Positions 63,214-64,000 of a stretch of 64,000 nt of DNA are shown piece after piece. Below the pieces are notes generated by a model, which did no database searches, had not been told where the DNA came from, and worked only from the letters and a program-made list of their open reading frames with translations. The position numbers and the translations under genes were made by a program. This DNA is from Anaerolineae bacterium (GTDB taxonomy: Bacteria > Chloroflexota > Anaerolineae > Promineifilales > Promineifilaceae). Each line of letters opens with the position of its first letter. Within the stretch, counting starts at the first letter, position 1. The stretch covers positions 62,001-126,000 of the forward strand of contig JAHDWL010000001.1 in assembly GCA_023384355.1 (NCBI GenBank), in the 5' to 3' direction.

Positions 63214-64000
63214 CTGATTCCAATCGGTTCGGCCGTCAACGATTGGCCTGGGCCATCCTGACCGGCAGTTTTTTTAGCTGCATTCTTCTGAGTGTCACGA
63301 TCCCGCTTGGAATTCGCGCTATTCTGCAAAATTCCACCCAATCCCTGGATATCTCTGTGCAGGCCAATCAGGGAACAGTAGGCATCGAGGAGCAGAACGG
63401 GCAGCGTCGAGCGGTTCTTGTCGGCGAGCCGCCCCAGACTGTCGGCGCACAATCCTCAATTCGCACCGACACGACGGCTTCAGCGTTGTTGACTGTACGC
63501 TCCCCTGAACAATTGGAACCACTGACGACTCTGCAGGTATCGGGTAATTCCATCGTTCAATTTAAAGAGGCAACGGCTCCGCGCTTTGGCCTCAGCGACA
63601 ATGCTTACCGGATGGATCTCGACCTGCAAGCGGGGCGGGTTCGGCTGGATATCCCCAGCTATACCTCGCGACCGCTTGAGGTGCTGCTGACAACACCCCA
63701 GGAGAGCAACATCCTTATTAGTGAGCCAGGACGATACACGCTGGAAGTCAGCAACGATGTTACCCAGGTTACTGCCCAGAGCATGGGAGAGGCTGTAATC
63801 ACCGCAGATGGCAGAACGCTGGTTTTAGGACCAGGCGAGCGTGCCGAGGTGGCTGCGGGTTCCGGCCCGGCTGGCCCCTTCGACCCGGCGCGCAACCTGG
63901 TACAAAATGGCGATTTTAGCGATGGGCTAAAAAAATGGGCGCTTTTCTCGTGGCAGGTTGAATTGCCGGACCAACCCCAGGGGGAGACGACGATTCAGCC
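63210..64000 (+). CDS. FecR-like membrane-anchored protein (partial, C-terminus outside window)
   Basis: The start ATG overlaps the acylphosphatase stop. About 263 residues are visible and open to the window edge. An N-terminal helix (AWAILTGSFFSCILLSVTIP, about residues 13-32) anchors the protein. The following part is beta-rich with a FecR-type pattern near residues 150-220: ILISEPGRYTLEVSNDVTQV followed by EAVITADGRTLVLGPGERAE. After that LVQNGDFSDGLKKWALFS is the beginning of a galactose-binding-like (CBM4/9-like) domain. It may bind sugars at the cell surface. No FecI-type sigma factor is in view. Confidence 0.6.
   Translation, partial: MTDSNRFGRQRLAWAILTGSFFSCILLSVTIPLGIRAILQNSTQSLDISVQANQGTVGIEEQNGQRRAVLVGEPPQTVGAQSSIRTDTTASALLTVRSPEQLEPLTTLQVSGNSIVQFKEATAPRFGLSDNAYRMDLDLQAGRVRLDIPSYTSRPLEVLLTTPQESNILISEPGRYTLEVSNDVTQVTAQSMGEAVITADGRTLVLGPGERAEVAAGSGPAGPFDPARNLVQNGDFSDGLKKWALFSWQVELPDQPQGETTIQ

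Overview
The window looks like a chromosomal piece of a high-GC member of the Chloroflexota, probably an Anaerolineae-type filamentous bacterium. This is inferred from the gene content: paired PEP/pyruvate-binding-domain proteins, a DHH-CBS-CCA-transferase fusion, NBR1-type Ig and lamin-tail domains in secreted proteins, a LysM/M23 lipoprotein and a mraZ-to-ftsZ division cluster. No marker allows a firm taxonomic call. I see no rRNA, tRNA, CRISPR array, insertion sequence or phage gene.

Left part (1-12.3 kb): the N-terminus of a leftward NBR1-Ig-like protein; a metallo-beta-lactamase-fold protein with a degraded metal site; an FmdB-type zinc ribbon protein; a leftward run of queA, a deoxynucleoside kinase/MazG fusion and a nucleotidyltransferase; a secreted subtilase; and a two-gene leftward operon of a YggX-like protein and a B12-binding-type radical SAM protein. 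The radical SAM gene appears to stop at TGA after a Cys. In-frame continuation across that TGA gives Cys-Sec-Ala-Glu-Pro, and a perfect 8-bp hairpin with a GGU loop starts 12 nt downstream. I annotate it as a selenoprotein of the CUAEP-tail type, which is the main find of the window. A formyltransferase and a secreted phospholipase-D/lamin-tail protein follow on the plus strand.

Central part (12.3-34.2 kb): a long leftward division and cell wall cluster in the order mraZ-rsmH-ftsL-ftsI-murF-mraY-murD-ftsW-murG-CvpA-like-murC-murB-ddl-ftsQ-ftsA-ftsZ-nrdR. It is closed by an intrinsic terminator. Its promoter is followed by three MraZ boxes with exact 10-bp period and a GAAC-N4-GTTC palindrome of the Gram-positive LexA type. 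murE is absent and a CvpA-like gene is inserted. Upstream lie a membrane protein with two tandem death-like (effector-associated type) domains, a DUF1232 protein, a small tail-anchored-type protein and murJ.

Right-centre (34.4-48.7 kb): methylmalonyl-CoA mutase catalytic subunit; two sugar ABC permeases; trehalose synthase; a ROK fructokinase-type enzyme; homocysteine methyltransferase; a DMT exporter; and a leftward operon of a four-helix membrane protein plus a lytic transglycosylase. That operon's promoter carries a second, stronger GAAC-N4-GTTC operator. The DHH-CBS-CCA fusion gene follows.

Right part (48.7-64 kb): two tandem paralogous PEP/pyruvate-binding proteins; a HIT protein with a TTG start; a LysM-M23 lipoprotein; a two-helix membrane protein ending in a zinc ribbon; and an operon led by a FadR/GntR-type regulator with its own 24-bp operator, an alkyl-DHAP-synthase-like flavoprotein, glycerol-3-phosphate dehydrogenase and pyrD. 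Acylphosphatase and the start of a FecR-like membrane protein finish the window. Several plus-strand genes have a TATAAT box 6-7 nt before the ATG and are probably translated from leaderless mRNA.
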